Assembly (NCBI GenBank): GCA_050942925.1
Contig: JBMNOF010000020.1
Coordinates: forward strand, 1 to 26,777
DNA from: Spyradocola sp050942925
GTDB lineage: Bacteria; Bacillota; Clostridia; Christensenellales; UBA1750
Length of the DNA: 26,777 bases
Direction: 5' to 3'
This document shows, piece after piece, positions 22,999-26,777 of the stretch. Each line of letters begins with the position of its first letter. Position 1 is the first letter of the stretch. A program made the translations under genes and the position numbers. The notes under the pieces were generated by a model that saw nothing but the letters and a program-made list of their open reading frames with translations, did no database searches and had not been told where the DNA came from.

Positions 22999-25502
22999 GT
23001 CGCCCCCCTCGCGGGGGCGTGGATTGAAATTATGGTTGGGAGTCCATCACGGGCATGGCGGCGAGTCGCCCCCCTCGCGGGGGCGTGGATTGAAATAACG
23101 GCATTCTGGGCGGCGGAGCGGCTGCTACGGTCGCCCCCCTCGCGGGGGCGTGGATTGAAATGGCTACTATGACGACTTTGCCGCACTGCGCGAGGGGTCG
23201 CCCCCCTCGCGGGGGCGTGGATTGAAATTGTTTCCCCTGCTAAGGGAGTAGGACGGGATACGTCGCCCCCCTCGCGGGGGCGTGGATTGAAATAACGGTC
23301 TTATGAACGGCGGCGCGGCTGCTACGTGGTCGCCCCCCTCGCGGGGGCGTGGATTGAAATCCTGTCCGCTACTGACGAAGAGTTAATGGCACAGGAGTCG
23401 CCCCCCTCGCGGGGGCGTGGATTGAAATTCCGATTTGATCCTTCCGCTCCTCTGCGCCGTGGGTCGCCCCCCTCGCGGGGGCGTGGATTGAAATCGTTCT
23501 ACCTCTAGCAGATACCGCCGCACCGCCTTGGTCGCCCCCCTCGCGGGGGCGTGGATTGAAATAAATAACGTTACCAGTCGAATGGGGATGGCCAAGTCGC
23601 CCCCCTCGCGGGGGCGTGGATTGAAATTTTATGGAGGTGAATAGGTATGACGATTGAAGCAGTCGCCCCCCTCGCGGGGGCGTGGATTGAAATCCAAATG
23701 CTTGGCAAGCCATGCGTCCGACCGTCCGTCGCCCCCCTCGCGGGGGCGTGGATTGAAATTCGGATTTTGAGGTCGTTCACATGATCGACGTCGTCGCCCC
23801 CCTCGCGGGGGCGTGGATTGAAATTGAATATCTTGCGACTATGGTAGAGCTGCTTTCGAGTCGCCCCCCTCGCGGGGGCGTGGATTGAAATCTCGAGCTT
23901 GGGGACGCGCACAAACTCTGCGAGAGTCGCCCCCCTCGCGGGGGCGTGGATTGAAATACGCGCTCCTGGTGGGGATGGCGGTGCCAAAGCAAATGTCGCC
24001 CCCCTCGCGGGGGCGTGGATTGAAATTTTGCCTGCCTGCTATTCTGCCCGTAGCGGTGCGGTCGCCCCCCTCGCGGGGGCGTGGATTGAAATTTCCGGGA
24101 TGACGAGCTACACATGTGGATACGGCGCGTCGCCCCCCTCGCGGGGGCGTGGATTGAAATTGCTGCGCTGGGCGCTTCCCTCGCTGTGCGCAGCGTCGCC
24201 CCCCTCGCGGGGGCGTGGATTGAAATAAACTATGAGTTGTACTGGTATCCGTGGGACCCCGAGTCGCCCCCCTCGCGGGGGCGTGGATTGAAATGACGGC
24301 CAAGATCGACAAAATGCTGCGCGAACTCGCGTCGCCCCCCTCGCGGGGGCGTGGATTGAAATGATTGTACTCACCCTGGGGTTCCGCCGCCCATACGGTC
24401 GCCCCCCTCGCGGGGGCGTGGATTGAAATGAACTTTTCCAGGTACTGGTCTCTGACGTTAGGGGGTCGCCCCCCTCGCGGGGGCGTGGATTGAAATTATA
24501 TGTCGGCTGATTGGGCACGCGTAAGATCGCGTCGCCCCCCTCGCGGGGGCGTGGATTGAAATTCCGGCACGGCGGCGATGCGCCACCGCGTGCCGTGTCG
24601 CCCCCCTCGCGGGGGCGTGGATTGAAATACCTCAATTACCGAGCCAAACGATGCGCGAATGACGAGTCGCCCCCCTCGCGGGGGCGTGGATTGAAATTTC
24701 CACAGGCCGCCTCTCGCGCGCGCACGCGCGGTCGCCCCCCTCGCGGGGGCGTGGATTGAAATTGTTGTTGTTTGGGGGTGATGAAATGCCGATTATCGTC
24801 GCCCCCCTCGCGGGGGCGTGGATTGAAATGCAACCAAGACCTTGATCTGCATTGCAGTGTTCGTCGCCCCCCTCGCGGGGGCGTGGATTGAAATACAATG
24901 TGACGCTTCCACGTGCGCGGCTCGTAGCGAGTCGCCCCCCTCGCGGGGGCGTGGATTGAAATTGTTTGCGACGAAAAACTGTGCGTCCCCATGCTTAAGT
25001 CGCCCCCCTCGCGGGGGCGTGGATTGAAATGGGGCGCTGCAGGCAATAACCAGCGGTTTGCGCGTGTGTCGCCCCCCTCGCGGGGGCGTGGATTGAAATC
25101 CCTGGGGCAGCGAGGGCTTACCCTGGAGGGACGTCGCCCCCCTCGCGGGGGCGTGGATTGAAATTACAATAACGACTGGGACTGGGGTACGCGCGCACAG
25201 TCGCCCCCCTCGCGGGGGCGTGGATTGAAATTGTTCGCGACGAGGAACTGTGCGTCCCCATGCTTGTCGCCCCCCTCGCGGGGGCGTGGATTGAAATTCG
25301 GATACGTGCTGCTCATGATCTACACCGGGATGGTCGCCCCCCTCGCGGGGGCGTGGATTGAAATTTCAAAATATTCCCAAACTCGACTTATCCGACTAAT
25401 GTCGCCCCCCTCGCGGGGGCGTGGATTGAAATGCCCAAGGCGCGTTGATCGGCGCCTGGTTAGCAGCGCGGTCGCCCCCCTCGCGGGGGCGTGGATGGAA
25501 AT
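22999..25502 (+). CRISPR. Type I-C CRISPR array, 38 repeats and 37 spacers
   Basis: The repeat is 32 nt, starting GTCGCCCCCC and ending GGATTGAAAT, with an internal hairpin (CGCCCCC / GGGGGCG) of the kind Cas5c cuts. I counted 38 copies. All look identical by eye except the last (25471-25502), which reads GGATGGAAAT. Spacers are 33-38 nt. Numbered from the leader, spacer 1 is 23031-23064 and spacer 37 is 25433-25470. Spacers 2/5 and 30/34 are homologous pairs. The near-perfect repeats and the complete cas set suggest an active array. Confidence 0.98.
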
Positions 25503-25541
25503 GGATGGCTGGCTCAAATCATTCCCCAAGGGGGAGGATCG

Positions 25542-25556
25542 GTCTCCCCTCGCGAA
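25542..25556 (+). repeat. Possible decayed repeat remnant beyond the last CRISPR repeat
   Basis: GTCTCCCCTCGCG resembles the first half of the CRISPR repeat (GTCG-C6-TCGCG) with a substitution and a shortened C-run. It begins 39 nt after the last recognised repeat, close to a spacer length. It may be the trailing end of an older array. The likeness is short and could be chance. Confidence 0.35.
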
Positions 25557-25603
25557 ATTTTCCGCCTAGCGCTTAGCTCTGCCGCCTGAAGTGCAAGGCG
25601 GAG

Positions 25604-26650
25604 GTGGAGTATCAGAAAAGCCTCGGCCTTTTCTCCCGCCCACCACAGAATATTACGGAGTTTGTGACCAACGCCACCATCGAGAAGATTATCAAACTTC
25701 TCCGCTGTGCCTTTAGGCAGGCGGTTCGGTGGGAGCTGGTTGCAAAGAACCCCTTTGACAATGTGATGCTGCCCAAAGTGGAATACAAGAAGCGGGACAT
25801 CTGGACCGCCGATATGATCCGCACCGCCCTGGATCAGTGTACGAACAGCAAGCTCTATGTAGCAATGAACCTGGCCTTTGCCTGTTCGCTGCGCATGGGC
25901 GAGATTCTAGGGCTGACCTGGAGCAATGTCCACATCTCCGATGAAGATATTGCCGATGACAACGCCTATGTCTACATCGACAAGGAGCTGGCGCAGGCCT
26001 CCAAGCGGGCCATTGAGATGCTGGGGCATAGGGATGTTTACTATGTGTTCCCGCCCTTGTTTTCCAACACCAGCACCCGGATCATCCTGAAGAGGCCCAA
26101 GACCGATTCCAGTATCCGCAAGGTGTGGCTGCCCAAAACCCTGGCTTATATCCTGCGGGAATGGAAATCCGCGCAAGACGAGCTGCGAGCACTGCTCCGT
26201 GACGAGTATCAGGACTACGACCTGGTGGTGGCGCTGGCCAATGGCCGCCCCTGTGAGGACCGTATCATCCTGAAGTCGTTTGAGAAGCTGCGGGAGAAGG
26301 CGGGGCTTCCTAAAGTGGTCTTTCACTCCCTCCGTCATTCCACCTATAAGCTGAAGCTGAACCACGGCGACCTGAAGGCCTCCCAGGGCGATACGGGCCA
26401 CGCCCAGATCGACATGATCACCAGCGTGTACGCCCACATTCTGGACGAGGACCGCAAGATCAACGCCCAGAAGCTTGAGAGTGCCTTCTATGCCAATCCC
26501 GACCTGCGTTCGGTTCGTCCCCCGGAGGAACCAAAGGAACCGGCATCCGCCACATTGGATTTGGAGTCCCTGGTGGAACAGCTTCGCAAGTCGCCGGAAC
26601 TGGCCAACACACTGGCCGCATTGCTGGCATCGGCCCCATCCGAAAAATAG
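25604..26650 (+). CDS. Tyrosine recombinase/integrase, N-terminal region truncated or deleted
   Basis: This 348-aa frame encodes the catalytic domain of a phage/ICE-type site-specific recombinase. The catalytic residues are present: Arg97 (SLRMGE), Lys166, His241 and Arg244 (HSLRH), His266 (GHAQ) and Tyr276 (SVYAHIL). Family members known to me are about 450-480 aa. The N-terminal arm-binding part and most of the core-binding helical domain seem to be missing: EYQKSLGLFSRPP runs almost straight into the last core-binding helices (ATIEKIIKLLRCAF). The frame is open only from 25577 and its GTG at 25604 has no proper ribosome site. HSLRHSTYKLKL also looks two residues shorter than the usual HSxRHSSITYKLKL. 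It is probably a decayed integrase from a past mobile element; the catalytic domain may still be made. Confidence 0.75.
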   Translation: MEYQKSLGLFSRPPQNITEFVTNATIEKIIKLLRCAFRQAVRWELVAKNPFDNVMLPKVEYKKRDIWTADMIRTALDQCTNSKLYVAMNLAFACSLRMGEILGLTWSNVHISDEDIADDNAYVYIDKELAQASKRAIEMLGHRDVYYVFPPLFSNTSTRIILKRPKTDSSIRKVWLPKTLAYILREWKSAQDELRALLRDEYQDYDLVVALANGRPCEDRIILKSFEKLREKAGLPKVVFHSLRHSTYKLKLNHGDLKASQGDTGHAQIDMITSVYAHILDEDRKINAQKLESAFYANPDLRSVRPPEEPKEPASATLDLESLVEQLRKSPELANTLAALLASAPSEK

Positions 26651-26664
26651 GGCGGGAAAATCGT

Positions 26665-26724
26665 ATTAGCAAATCGGCGTTTTTTATTAGCAAGGCCGGA
26701 AAAATAGTTCGAAGCCAATTAGCA
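26665..26724 (+). repeat. Three phased ATTAGCA repeats, putative integrase arm sites
   Basis: ATTAGCA occurs at 26665-26671, 26686-26692 and 26718-26724, all in the same orientation. Spacings of 21 and 32 nt equal about two and three helical turns. They lie 15-75 nt after the integrase stop, the usual place for arm-type or attachment sites. The rest of the window end (26725-26777) holds no gene I can recognise. Confidence 0.5.
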
Positions 26725-26777
26725 GGCATACAGCGGAAAATGTATAAAATCATTCCGTCCGAGCGGCAAGAATGCTC

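Noticed and set aside
22932..25569. Many open frames across the CRISPR array encoding recurring peptides such as SPPSRGRGLK or ISIHAPARGAT
   Set aside because: They are translations of the 32-nt repeat in different frames, not genes. Such peptides are a known annotation artefact of type I-C arrays.

Overview
The window looks like a chromosome segment of a high-GC, strictly anaerobic, Clostridia-type Firmicute. Reasons: strong AGGAGG-type ribosome binding sites throughout, ATGA-coupled operons, a PocR-type AraC regulator, corrinoid methyltransferase genes with a RACo-type activase, a type I-C CRISPR-Cas locus, and an integrase of the kind common in gut Clostridia. Genus cannot be assigned by eye.

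Region 1 (1-10500) is a corrinoid-dependent methyl-transfer cluster. One B12-binding corrinoid protein (2764-3393) is surrounded by five proteins of the uroporphyrinogen-decarboxylase (URO-D) fold, the fold of the MtaA/MtbA methyltransferases (179, 3405, 6449, 8081 and 9165). A RACo-like ferredoxin/ASKHA activase (4948) and a Cys-rich DUF2284 protein (4400) are present, with a small P-loop kinase-like protein (7543) embedded. The AraC/PocR regulator (1399-2655, minus strand) lies between the first URO-D gene and the main operon. An ungapped 34-nt element with 25/34 identity sits at the same distance from a TATACT -10 box in front of both transcription units, so one regulator probably controls both. 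The likely logic is that substrate-side methyltransferases methylate Co(I) on the corrinoid protein, the MtaA-like zinc protein moves the methyl group to an acceptor, and RACo rescues Co(II). The substrate is unknown. The operon ends in an unusual run of consecutive perfect hairpins (10226-10498) bracketed by a 17-nt direct repeat.

Region 2 (10550-14761) holds an aldo/keto reductase and a carboxymuconolactone-decarboxylase-family protein in one unit with a clear promoter and a strong terminator. A divergent pair follows: a Crp/Fnr regulator (minus, TTG start) and a MATE exporter. A perfect 16-bp palindrome lies between them, centred 41.5 bp before the predicted MATE start site.

Region 3 (14880-25560) is a complete type I-C CRISPR-Cas locus in the order cas3-cas5c-cas8c-cas7c-cas4-cas1-cas2, with a leader and 38 repeats / 37 spacers. 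An in-frame internal start with a consensus Shine-Dalgarno inside cas8c would make the small subunit Cas11c. Spacers show two pairs of homologous but diverged sequences, a tRNA-Ser(GCU) anticodon arm, and an integrase-like coding segment.

Region 4 (25577-26777) holds a tyrosine recombinase that keeps its catalytic residues but seems to lack most of its N-terminal DNA-binding part. After it come helically phased ATTAGCA repeats that resemble integrase arm sites.
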